Shown piece after piece: positions 1 through 7,095 of a stretch of DNA of 7,159 nt (positions are counted from its first letter, which is position 1; each line of letters begins with the position of its first letter). This DNA is from an uncultured Porphyromonadaceae bacterium (GTDB lineage Bacteria; Bacteroidota; Bacteroidia; Bacteroidales; Muribaculaceae), in assembly GCA_905202215.1 (NCBI GenBank), contig CAJKRG010000077.1, positions 1 to 7,159 on the forward strand. Reading direction: 5' to 3'. The notes under the pieces were generated by a model. That model ran no database searches. It had not been told where the DNA came from and worked only from the letters and a program-made list of their open reading frames with translations. The position numbers and the translations under genes are program-made.

Positions 1-3000
1 AGCGAGCCAACCTCACCGGCGCCGTCGCTACCGTCGACGTCGCCCGCACTATGGACAGCCGTCCTGTACAGGACGTGACCCGTGCCCTCCAGGGTGCTGT
101 TCCGGGTCTTACCATCACCACAACCAACGGTGATTTCTCGTCAAATCCCAGCATTAAGATCCGTGGTACAGGCACTCTTTCGAACGGCGCAAAATCCGAT
201 CCTCTTATCGTTGTCGACGGTGTGCCTGTAGAAGACATGTCGTTCCTCAATCCCGACGATATCGCCGATATCTCGGTACTTAAGGATGCTTCGTCGACAG
301 CAATCTATGGTACACGCGCAGCTTTCGGTGTGATTCTTATCACCACCAAAAAAGGTACTTCCAAAGACCGCGTATCGCTGAAGTATACCAATAACTTCGG
401 CTGGAGCGACGCCACCATGTATGCCAAATTCGCCAACACCGTTACCGACCTCAATACAGCTCTCCAATCGTATGCCCGCGGTATCGGTTCGTATGAAGTT
501 TTCGGCATGAACTACTGGGACGTTCTTCCCTACGCCGAAAAATGGCAGGAACAGCATGGCGGCAAGCCCTACACCAGCGTCGTAGAACTTCATCCCTATC
601 AGGATGAAAACAATGTAGGCGACTACATTGTAACAGCCGCAGGTGCATGGATCCGCTACGCCGACTGGGATACCGGCAAGACTCTTTTCCAGACCGCACC
701 TTCTCAGAAGCATAACGTAAGCCTTGAAGGTACCGCAGGCAAGACTACCTACCGTGCTTCGTTCGGTTACGACAGCAAGGAAGGACTCATGCGTTACAGC
801 CCTGAGAAACTGCGTCGCTACAACGCTACTTTCAATCTTGACACCGAGGTGTTCTCGTGGTTGAAAGCAGGAGCTCGATTTAATTTCGCGCAGAGAGAGT
901 ATAATTCGCCCGACCTTCAGCGTAACTCTTATCAGTACATGTGGCGTTTCCCGTCGTTCTTCGAAACCTATGGTTATGTAAACGATGCCGACGGCAATCC
1001 CCGCTATTTCCGTAATGAAATGGGTATCCGCAGTGTCGCTCACGAAGACGAGACCATCAATACCCAGACCCGTATGCAGGCTTATATGAACGCCACACTC
1101 CTTCCGGGTCTTACACTTCAGGCCGACTTCACCTACGGTGTTATGAACATGAACAGCTCGGCTGCTCAGGTGCCCGGCAAGCTGTGGAACAACTGGAGTT
1201 CGAATGCATTCGGTGTATTCAACACATATTCGAGCACATATGCGGCTCAGAGCAACCGTCGTACAACGATGTGGAATACCAACGTATTCGCCACATACGC
1301 CAAGACATTCGCCGAGAACCACAATCTGAAAATCATGGCCGGCGGTACAGCCGAACGCTGGGAGCGCAAATACTACTACGCACAGCGCGACGGTCTTCTT
1401 GACAACACCCTGCCTAATATCAACCTTACCGACGGTGTGAACTATAATGTCAACGGTTCGCATACCCGCAGTGCTACAGCCGGTTTCTTCGGACGTATCA
1501 ACTATGATTACAAGGGGATCTATCTGTTGGAGGCTAACGGCCGTTACGACGGTTCTTCAAACTTCCCGGCAAACGATCAGTGGGCTTTCTTCCCCTCGTT
1601 CTCAGCCGGCTATCGTTTCTCTGAAGAAGCTTATTTCGAACCTTTGAAGAAGTGGTGGACCAATGGTAAACTCCGCGCATCCTACGGTCATGTCGGTAAC
1701 GAAGCTGTAGGTGACTATGAGTTCCTCTCGACAATTACCCAGATTACTAAGGGTAACACTCATTGGCTCAATTCTGGTGGTCAGAAAATAAGTGAGTTCT
1801 CACTTCCAAAACTTGTTTCGGCTACACTTACATGGGAACGAATCATTACTACCGACATAGGTCTTGATCTCGGTTTCTTCGACAACGCTCTTAATGTAAG
1901 CTTCGACTGGTACCAGCGCGATACCCACGATATGCTTGCTCCCGGCAATCCTCTGCCTTCAATCCTTGGCGCTACGGCACCAAAAACCAACGCCGGTGCC
2001 CTTCGCACACGCGGCTGGGAACTCGGTATCGGCTGGAATCATTCGTTCGGCGATGCCGACGTATATGCGAACTTCTCGATTTCTGATGCCCGCACGAAGA
2101 TCACCAAGTACAACTCCACCAACGGCATCATGTATTCCTATGGCTACGGTTATACTCCCGGTATGTACTATGGTGATATTCTCGGTTTCGAGACGGACCG
2201 TTACTTCGAAAAGAGCGACTTCCAGATGGGTCCCGACGGGCAGTTCCTTAAAGATGATAAAGGACGTTTCATCTATAAGGAAGGTATCGCAAACCAGAGC
2301 GGACTTGAAAAACTCGCAGGTTTCCACTATGGCCCCGGCGACATCAAGTACAAGGATCTTAACGGCGACGGAAAGATCGATGGCGGTAAGGGTACTCTCG
2401 AAGATCACGGCGACCTCAAGGTTATCGGCAATGCAATGCCTCGCTACGAATATTCGTTCCGCCTTGGCGGTGCTTGGAAAGGCTTCGATATCGATATGTT
2501 CTTCCAGGGCGTAGGCAAACGCAACATGTGGGCTACCGGTTCGTTCGTAATTCCTATGGCTGCCTCGAATCTCGGTACTTTCGAGCACCAGCAGTCTTAC
2601 AACCGTTATGAGATCGAAGTAACTCAGGGTGAATCCAAACCGGAATACAAAATTGTGGATTATATTGTTAACCAAAACAATGATTATCCTAACATGGTTG
2701 CCGGTATGGGTGCTTCTGCAGGTACGGTATCTAATATCGGTCTTGGTCAGGCCAACTACTATCCTCAGTCGAAATATCTGATGAATATGGCCTACCTGCG
2801 TTTCAAGAACCTTACTTTCGGTTACACTCTTCCGGTCGACATCACCCAGAAAGCTCTTATCCAGAAAGCACGTGTATACTTCTCGGCTGAGAACCTCTGC
2901 TTCCTCTACAACGGCGTCGGCAAATACAAAGTCGATCCTGAATTGAACCAGACTCATGCAGGTAATCTTAATGACGGTCTTGGCGGTTTCGGTCGCACCG

Positions 3001-3047
3001 TCCCCATGATGCGCACATTCTCCTTCGGTCTTCAGGTAACATTCTAA
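1..3047 (+). CDS. SusC/RagA-family TonB-dependent outer-membrane receptor, 5'-truncated by window edge
   Basis: This is the transport channel of a SusC/SusD nutrient importer: a 22-strand outer-membrane barrel with an internal plug, energised by TonB. The reading frame is open from base 3, before the first ATG at 51, and the upstream codons read ANLTGAVATVDVA, the usual start of a SusC plug. The ATG at 51 is therefore internal. About 1014 residues are visible. The signal peptide, carboxypeptidase-regulatory-like domain and TonB box are missing off the left edge. The plug contains RALQGAVPGLTI, then the SusC/RagA signature at 201-296 (PLIVVDGVPV, SVLKDASS), followed by AIYGTRAAFGVILITTKKG. The barrel carries an acidic loop DLNGDGKID at 2355-2381, common in SusC proteins. 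It ends LQVTF, with the terminal aromatic residue expected for barrel assembly. susD follows after 18 bases, consistent with one transcript. Family assignment is very secure; the substrate is unknown. Confidence 0.96.
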   Translation, partial: RANLTGAVATVDVARTMDSRPVQDVTRALQGAVPGLTITTTNGDFSSNPSIKIRGTGTLSNGAKSDPLIVVDGVPVEDMSFLNPDDIADISVLKDASSTAIYGTRAAFGVILITTKKGTSKDRVSLKYTNNFGWSDATMYAKFANTVTDLNTALQSYARGIGSYEVFGMNYWDVLPYAEKWQEQHGGKPYTSVVELHPYQDENNVGDYIVTAAGAWIRYADWDTGKTLFQTAPSQKHNVSLEGTAGKTTYRASFGYDSKEGLMRYSPEKLRRYNATFNLDTEVFSWLKAGARFNFAQREYNSPDLQRNSYQYMWRFPSFFETYGYVNDADGNPRYFRNEMGIRSVAHEDETINTQTRMQAYMNATLLPGLTLQADFTYGVMNMNSSAAQVPGKLWNNWSSNAFGVFNTYSSTYAAQSNRRTTMWNTNVFATYAKTFAENHNLKIMAGGTAERWERKYYYAQRDGLLDNTLPNINLTDGVNYNVNGSHTRSATAGFFGRINYDYKGIYLLEANGRYDGSSNFPANDQWAFFPSFSAGYRFSEEAYFEPLKKWWTNGKLRASYGHVGNEAVGDYEFLSTITQITKGNTHWLNSGGQKISEFSLPKLVSATLTWERIITTDIGLDLGFFDNALNVSFDWYQRDTHDMLAPGNPLPSILGATAPKTNAGALRTRGWELGIGWNHSFGDADVYANFSISDARTKITKYNSTNGIMYSYGYGYTPGMYYGDILGFETDRYFEKSDFQMGPDGQFLKDDKGRFIYKEGIANQSGLEKLAGFHYGPGDIKYKDLNGDGKIDGGKGTLEDHGDLKVIGNAMPRYEYSFRLGGAWKGFDIDMFFQGVGKRNMWATGSFVIPMAASNLGTFEHQQSYNRYEIEVTQGESKPEYKIVDYIVNQNNDYPNMVAGMGASAGTVSNIGLGQANYYPQSKYLMNMAYLRFKNLTFGYTLPVDITQKALIQKARVYFSAENLCFLYNGVGKYKVDPELNQTHAGNLNDGLGGFGRTVPMMRTFSFGLQVTF

Positions 3048-3065
3048 TCTAATAACTTAGGAATA

Positions 3066-4820
3066 ATGAAAAAACTAAATATATTGGTTGCAACAGGTAT
3101 CGGCGCGGCATTGCTTCTTTCGAGCTGCGATGATTTCCTCGATGAAAACCGTTACCCGCTCTCGCAGCAGATTTCGACTCCTGCTTTCTGGAGTAATCCC
3201 AATAACGTGCAGGGTCAGATCAATCGATTCTACGAAGAGTTCTCTGGCTACGGAAACGGAAGTGGATCAGGTACATTCTATTTCTCATACCTGAGCGATG
3301 ATCAGGCCAATGCAACAAACTCCGCTACCATTAAGCCTTGGAACAATACAAATGTACCTTCCACAGCAGCTTCATGGAATGATCCGTATACAATCATACG
3401 CGGTGCCAACCTCATAATCGAAGGTGTCGAATCAAGTTCACTGACCGAGTCGGAAAAGACCAATTTCACAGCTATCGCCCGTCTGATGCGCGGCTATGAA
3501 TACTATCTGCTCGTTCGTGCATACGGTGATGTGCCTCTGGTGAAAAAGGCTCTTGATCCTGCTGATCAGGCTGAGCTTTTCGGACCGCGTACACCCCGTA
3601 ACGAAGTAATGGACTATGCTCTCGAAGATCTGACTTTTGCAGTCGAGAACATAGCTACCAAAGCTTCTAAAATTGAATTCAGCGCCGATCTCGCCGCTGC
3701 CATCAAGAGCGAGGTCTGCCTCTTTGAAGGCTCCTATGCCCGCTATCATCAGAAAGACGATGCACGTGCGACCAAATTCTTCAATGAAGTAGTCAATGCG
3801 GCTTCGCCTCTTGTAGACAAGTATACAATCGGAAACGATTATCAGGCTACATACAATTCTTTCCGTGCAGCTCTGTCGGCTAATCCCGAAATCATATTCA
3901 TGAAGGCCTATGAAAAAGACGTCCTCATGCATTGCACGGTAGATTATACAAGTTCTTCAAGCCCTGTGGCCGGCATGACTAAGGATGCGTTCGATGCTTA
4001 TCTTTTCAAAGATGGCAAGCCTCTTGCACTCACAAGTGAGAACAAAAGTGATGTTGGCAAGACCTATCCTCGCCTTGGCGCTGATGGCAAGCAACTTACA
4101 GAGAAAAAAGGTGATGAAGAAATCCTTCTGTGGAACTATTCTATCAAAGATGTGCTTGCCGTTCGCGACGGTCGTCTGATGCAGACTGTGGATACAGCCG
4201 TTTACTATACGGGTCTTCAGTATCAGCGTCCTAACTCGATGCTTATGACATCGCTCACTGGCTATGGTATCTGCAAATTTAATAATCCGGAGATGCCCGA
4301 AGAATTCACAACCACTATCAAGAACTATACTTGCGCTCCTCTCTATTGGGGTGCTAAAGTGGCTATGGATTATATCGAGGCTAAAGCCGAACTTGGTACA
4401 ATTACCGATGCAGACGTCGACAAGACCATCAATAAACTTTACAACCGTGCCGGACTGCCCGCTACTACTGTTGCGAAAATGTCTGAAATGGCCGATCCCG
4501 CCAACAATATGGGTGTGTCAAGCCTTCTGTGGGAGGTCCGCCGTTGCCGTCGTTGTGAATTAATATTCAATGGCAATCGCTATTGGGACCTCGTCCGTTG
4601 GCATCAGCTCGAACTTCTTGACAATGTGAACTATCCTAACGTAGGCCTTGGTGCAAATGTCTCGGCTGCACCGGTTACGGTAGCAAACGCTGTCAACGGT
4701 TATTACAATGCTGCCAATGGTGGCATACGTAAGTTCGAAGAACGTCAGTATCTATATCCTGTTCCTTCCAGTCAGATTCAGCTCAACGATAAGCTGACCC
4801 AGAATCCCGGTTGGAATTAA
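3066..4820 (+). CDS. SusD/RagB-family surface nutrient-binding lipoprotein
   Basis: This is the substrate-capturing lid that sits on the SusC barrel at the cell surface. It has 584 residues, normal for the family, and appears complete. The N-terminus is a lipoprotein signal: KK, a hydrophobic stretch, then lipobox LSSC with the acylated Cys at residue 21. The following DDFLDE is acidic and fits the Bacteroidota surface-export signal. Family landmarks include RLMRGYEYYLLVRAYGDVPLV at 139-159 (SusD N-terminal helical/TPR region) and RRCRRCELIFNGNRYWDLV at 492-510 (SusD/RagB C-terminal region). The protein ends YLYPVPSSQIQLNDKLTQNP followed by GWN, the classic SusD terminus. The ATG at 3066 is preceded by AGGA at 3059-3062, a weak and close Shine-Dalgarno, and gives the expected signal peptide. 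Cysteines 494 and 497 form a CxxC inside the conserved motif. The ligand cannot be read from the sequence. Confidence 0.96.
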   Translation: MKKLNILVATGIGAALLLSSCDDFLDENRYPLSQQISTPAFWSNPNNVQGQINRFYEEFSGYGNGSGSGTFYFSYLSDDQANATNSATIKPWNNTNVPSTAASWNDPYTIIRGANLIIEGVESSSLTESEKTNFTAIARLMRGYEYYLLVRAYGDVPLVKKALDPADQAELFGPRTPRNEVMDYALEDLTFAVENIATKASKIEFSADLAAAIKSEVCLFEGSYARYHQKDDARATKFFNEVVNAASPLVDKYTIGNDYQATYNSFRAALSANPEIIFMKAYEKDVLMHCTVDYTSSSSPVAGMTKDAFDAYLFKDGKPLALTSENKSDVGKTYPRLGADGKQLTEKKGDEEILLWNYSIKDVLAVRDGRLMQTVDTAVYYTGLQYQRPNSMLMTSLTGYGICKFNNPEMPEEFTTTIKNYTCAPLYWGAKVAMDYIEAKAELGTITDADVDKTINKLYNRAGLPATTVAKMSEMADPANNMGVSSLLWEVRRCRRCELIFNGNRYWDLVRWHQLELLDNVNYPNVGLGANVSAAPVTVANAVNGYYNAANGGIRKFEERQYLYPVPSSQIQLNDKLTQNPGWN

Positions 4821-4841
4821 TATCTTGAATCTTATAATGGC

Positions 4842-4872
4842 AAAAGGCACGCTACGGCGCGCCTTTTGTTTT
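4842..4872 (+). terminator. Intrinsic terminator/attenuator hairpin after susD
   Basis: The left arm AAAAGGCACGC (4842-4852) pairs with GCGCGCCTTTT (4857-4867) around a TACG loop. The stem is 11 positions with one A/C mismatch. The T-rich tail runs on as GTTTT to 4872. It lies 21 bases after the susD stop and ends 14 bases before the phosphoesterase ATG, so there is little room for a separate promoter after it. Partial read-through would give high SusC/SusD and lower phosphoesterase expression; that effect is inferred. Confidence 0.85.
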
Positions 4873-4886
4873 AAAAGCAGCATATT

Positions 4887-6416
4887 ATGAAAATATTTCC
4901 TGTTATTCTGTTTCTTGGACTCTCATTGGGCTGTAAGGCCGGGCTTGTGAGCGGCAGTGTAACTACCGACGGCAAAGGCGTTGCCGGTGTGCCGGTGTCG
5001 GACGGATATGAGATTGTGTATACCGATGACGAGGGACGCTACAGCCTGGAGACCGACAAGACTCTCGGGCTTCTGTTTGTGAGCACGCCGTCGGGCTACG
5101 AACCGGCGACATGTCATGGCAACCGCCCCGACTTCTGGCGGCTGCTCACCACGCCGTCCGATGAGCCCGAGACCGTAGATTTTGTACTCCGGCCTGCCGA
5201 TGACAGTCGTTTCGCGTTCGTGGCCATGGCCGACAACCAGATCAGCAACCGCCATGGCGAGGTCAACTGCTTCGTCAGCACCACCGTGCCCGATGTCAAC
5301 GCCACCGTCGACTCGCTCCGCACCGCCGGTCTCGATCCGTTCGTGATACTGCTTGGCGACCAGGCCCACGACTGCTACTGGAAGCCCAACCGCTACGGAC
5401 TGCCACAGGCCTACAGCGACATCGAGCGTATCAATGCCCGTGTCTACAGCGTCATGGGTAATCACGACCACGACCCCACGGCGATGAACGATATCGACGC
5501 CGGGGCTGAGTGGCGCCGCTTTGTCGGCCCGGAATACTATTCGTTCGACAAGGGCGGCGTGCACTTTGTGGTGCTTGACGACGAGGAGATAGTTGACAAC
5601 GGCCCCACCCTGAGCAAGGACGGCGAGTGTGTGTACAAAAACAAGGTGCGCGAGCCGCAGATGGAGTGGTTGCGTAAGGATCTCGAACGCGTGGATCCAC
5701 GTACGCCAGTCGTGCTGGCCATTCATGCGCCCCTGCTGCCGTCGCCGGGCATGGATGCCGAGTGGCGTCTTGTCAACGGTGCCGATTTGGCGGCCCTCCT
5801 TGAGAAATTCTATCATGTCGAGATTATATCGGGTCATACACACATCAGTTATGCCGCCGAAAAGGGCAATCTCCACGAGACCAACTACGGCGCCGTGTGC
5901 GGTTCATGGTGGCTCAACGCCCGTGTCGACCTCGGCAACGACAACAACATATGCCGCGAAGGCACTCCTTCTGGCTATGCCGTATGGGATTTCGATAATG
6001 GACGTTTCAGCAACTACTTCAAGGGTACGGGCTACGACCGCAGTGTGGTAATGCGTGTTTATGATCTCGACAAGGTCGAGATTGACAACGCGCAGATTGC
6101 CGCCGAGTTTGCGCCGGGCCGTAAGAAGACCGGCGAGATTCTTGTGAATGTATGGGGCTACGGCCCGGGGTGGAATGTAGAGATCTTCGAAGTTGAAAAA
6201 CCGCTTAAGGTTGAACGGGTGCGTTCGAAAGACCCCCTCTTCCTGGAATCGTGCCCAGTGCCGTATGTCGCTCTTGGCAATGAGCTCATCGGCACTGTGC
6301 GCCCCGTCTACTCCTGGCACTTCTTCAAGGCGCGCCCTTCGCGCCGCCACAGCAGTGTCACCGTCAAGGTCACCGACCGCTTCGGCCGCACCTACCACCA
6401 GGAAATCAAGCGATAA
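4887..6416 (+). CDS. Exported calcineurin-like metallophosphoesterase with N- and C-terminal accessory domains
   Basis: This is a predicted two-metal phosphoesterase that hydrolyses a phosphate monoester or diester outside the cytoplasm. It has 509 residues. Residues 1-18 form a signal peptide. Cys16 gives only a poor lipobox (SLGC), so the protein may be a lipoprotein or be cleaved near CKA and soluble; no acidic surface-export signal follows. Residues ~20-103 are an all-beta, carboxypeptidase-regulatory-like domain (VSGSVTTDGKGVAGVPV, DDEGRYSL), resembling MetallophosN. The catalytic domain spans ~108-322, with motifs D116-N-Q118, G157-D158-x3-D162 (GDQAHD), G191-N-H-D194, H280 (AIHAPL) and G316-H-T-H319. 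Motif I has Gln where many relatives have His. Residues ~335-509 resemble the MetallophosC accessory domain (CGSWWLNA, GTPSGYAVWDF). The gene follows susD on the same strand after a hairpin. No clear Shine-Dalgarno precedes the ATG at 4887. Its G+C looks higher than that of susD. The phosphorylated substrate is unknown. Confidence 0.93.
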   Translation: MKIFPVILFLGLSLGCKAGLVSGSVTTDGKGVAGVPVSDGYEIVYTDDEGRYSLETDKTLGLLFVSTPSGYEPATCHGNRPDFWRLLTTPSDEPETVDFVLRPADDSRFAFVAMADNQISNRHGEVNCFVSTTVPDVNATVDSLRTAGLDPFVILLGDQAHDCYWKPNRYGLPQAYSDIERINARVYSVMGNHDHDPTAMNDIDAGAEWRRFVGPEYYSFDKGGVHFVVLDDEEIVDNGPTLSKDGECVYKNKVREPQMEWLRKDLERVDPRTPVVLAIHAPLLPSPGMDAEWRLVNGADLAALLEKFYHVEIISGHTHISYAAEKGNLHETNYGAVCGSWWLNARVDLGNDNNICREGTPSGYAVWDFDNGRFSNYFKGTGYDRSVVMRVYDLDKVEIDNAQIAAEFAPGRKKTGEILVNVWGYGPGWNVEIFEVEKPLKVERVRSKDPLFLESCPVPYVALGNELIGTVRPVYSWHFFKARPSRRHSSVTVKVTDRFGRTYHQEIKR

Positions 6417-6442
6417 AACAGGCAGATAGGCTGAATATGCAT

Positions 6443-6478
6443 ATAGAGGTCGTGCATTGGTACGGCCTCTATGATTTT
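6443..6478 (+). terminator. Terminator-like hairpin ending the plus-strand gene block
   Basis: ATAGAGGTCGT (6443-6453) pairs with ACGGCCTCTAT (6462-6472) around the 8-base loop GCATTGGT. The 11-bp stem has one T-G wobble and no mismatch. On the plus strand it is followed by GATTTT, a short T tract. It begins 26 bases after the phosphoesterase stop, the right place to end that transcript. Its right arm contains the TAG stop codon (6469-6471) of the convergent minus-strand gene. In the minus direction no T run follows, so I call it plus-strand only. Confidence 0.7.
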
Positions 6479-7017
6479 CTGCGAACGTTCAGGCGTGCTT
6501 TTGACATTTGTTCGCGAATGCCTCCGTCTGCAAGAAAATCATCCTGAGCATATTTGATTAGTTTGTTGAGCATGGCGTCGGTCTGATGTATAAGAGTCAG
6601 AGCCATATTTGCTGTTTCTTCCGGAGAGAGTCGTGGAAGAAGCGCTGTGTAATATGTCGTATCGCTGTTGTCACGACAGGTGCGGAGTAGGGCGGCATAC
6701 CGTGGATGTGTGTTTGTCCAGATTGCAAGGGTTCTTGTGCGAAGATAATCCTCGTAATCCTGAAGTAGTTCCTGAAGACTTGCTCTGGCCACATTATATA
6801 GTTTTATTTCGGTTTACCGACTTGTCGTAGCGGCTTCCCGTCCTTCTACAATATTCTGTTTCCCTGAGCGGGCTGCCTGTAGCATCTGATCGCGTGTGCG
6901 ATCTTTAAACTCGAGGTTGGCATTGATGAAATAATAGGTTATGTCGTAGATGCATTCGGCTTTTCTGAAAGATATAAGATTTCGGTAACTTGACTTGGAT
7001 TTTAGAAAAGCGTTCAT
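6469..7017 (-). pseudogene. Four-helix-bundle 'suffix' domain protein, interrupted by one in-frame TAA
   Basis: Read on the minus strand from ATG at 7017-7015, the frame encodes 67 residues (MNAFLKSKSSYRNLISF to EGREAATTSR). A TAA follows at 6816-6814, then the same frame continues without a shift for 114 codons (TEIKLYNVARASLQELLQDY onward) to TAG at 6471-6469. The joined product, about 182 codons, matches the Bacteroidota family that combines a 23S-intervening-sequence/Avd-like four-helix bundle (QMLQAARSGKQNIVEG, NVARASLQELL) with a C-terminal suffix (LIHQTDAML, DFLADGGIREQMSKARL). Related proteins usually carry Glu or Lys at the stop position, so one substitution explains it. The function of the family is unknown. 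A GTG at 6792-6790 could start a 107-residue downstream piece, but it lies in mid-domain and is unlikely to be a native start. A recent nonsense mutation, a sequencing error or stop read-through are all possible. The gene is convergent with the phosphoesterase and A+T-rich near its start (40 of 60 bases at 6961-7020). Confidence 0.82.
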
Positions 7018-7041
7018 GGCAGGATTGGGCGGTTAAGGATT

Positions 7042-7077
7042 TATTAGGGCTATTATGGCCAAAATGGCTATAATGGC
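7042..7077 (-). repeat. Four degenerate 9-bp tandem repeats in the leader of the four-helix-bundle gene
   Basis: On the minus strand, reading from 7077 down to 7042, the units are GCCATTATA, GCCATTTTG, GCCATAATA and GCCCTAATA. All share GCC at positions 1-3, and positions 4-9 are A/T-rich. The array lies between the predicted promoter box (7088-7095) and the ATG at 7017, so it should fall in the 5' untranslated leader. It is closed in frame by TAA on both sides, so it is not an N-terminal extension of the gene. Confidence 0.75.
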
Positions 7078-7087
7078 TTAAGAAATG

Positions 7088-7095
7088 CAAAGATA
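7088..7095 (-). promoter_or_regulatory. Bacteroidota-type -7 promoter box for the four-helix-bundle gene
   Basis: The minus strand reads TATCTTTG here, matching the Bacteroidota -7 consensus TAnnTTTG exactly, followed by CA. Transcription would begin roughly at 7080-7083, just before the 9-bp repeats and about 65 bases before the ATG at 7017. I could not find a clear TTTG -33 element at the usual distance, so this is a half-supported promoter. The remaining 64 bases to the right edge (7096-7159) show no gene or structure I can name. Confidence 0.55.

Noticed and set aside
141..1463. 440-codon open frame on the minus strand opposite susC
   Set aside because: It lies wholly antisense to an unmistakable SusC gene, and its translation shows no recognisable domain. 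It is a by-product of codon bias in the real gene.
1959..2957. 332-codon open frame on the minus strand opposite susC
   Set aside because: It is antisense to the conserved barrel region and resembles no family; it is a shadow frame.
51..3047. Treating the ATG at 51 as the true start of the SusC gene
   Set aside because: The frame is open to the window edge, and the residues before the ATG match the conserved SusC plug start, so the gene begins upstream of the window.
4923..5876. 317-codon open frame on the minus strand opposite the phosphoesterase
   Set aside because: The plus-strand frame carries all the catalytic motifs. The antisense product has no recognisable domain and is explained by the high G+C of this gene.
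6469..6792. A separate 107-residue gene starting at GTG
   Set aside because: The upstream seven codons and the 67-codon N-terminal piece are in the same frame and belong to the same protein family, so this is the downstream part of one interrupted gene.
6609..6830. A 73-codon plus-strand frame opposite the four-helix-bundle gene
   Set aside because: It is antisense to family-like sequence, with no domain or ribosome-binding site.
6469..7017. A 23S rRNA intervening sequence or a diversity-generating retroelement accessory gene
   Set aside because: The protein fold is related to both, but there is no rRNA sequence, reverse transcriptase or template repeat in the window.
6905..7090. A 61-codon minus-strand frame starting at TTG with a His/Ser-rich repeat
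   Set aside because: Its start lies inside the predicted promoter box, the repeat part comes from the 9-bp DNA repeats, and the rest is out of frame over the four-helix-bundle gene.
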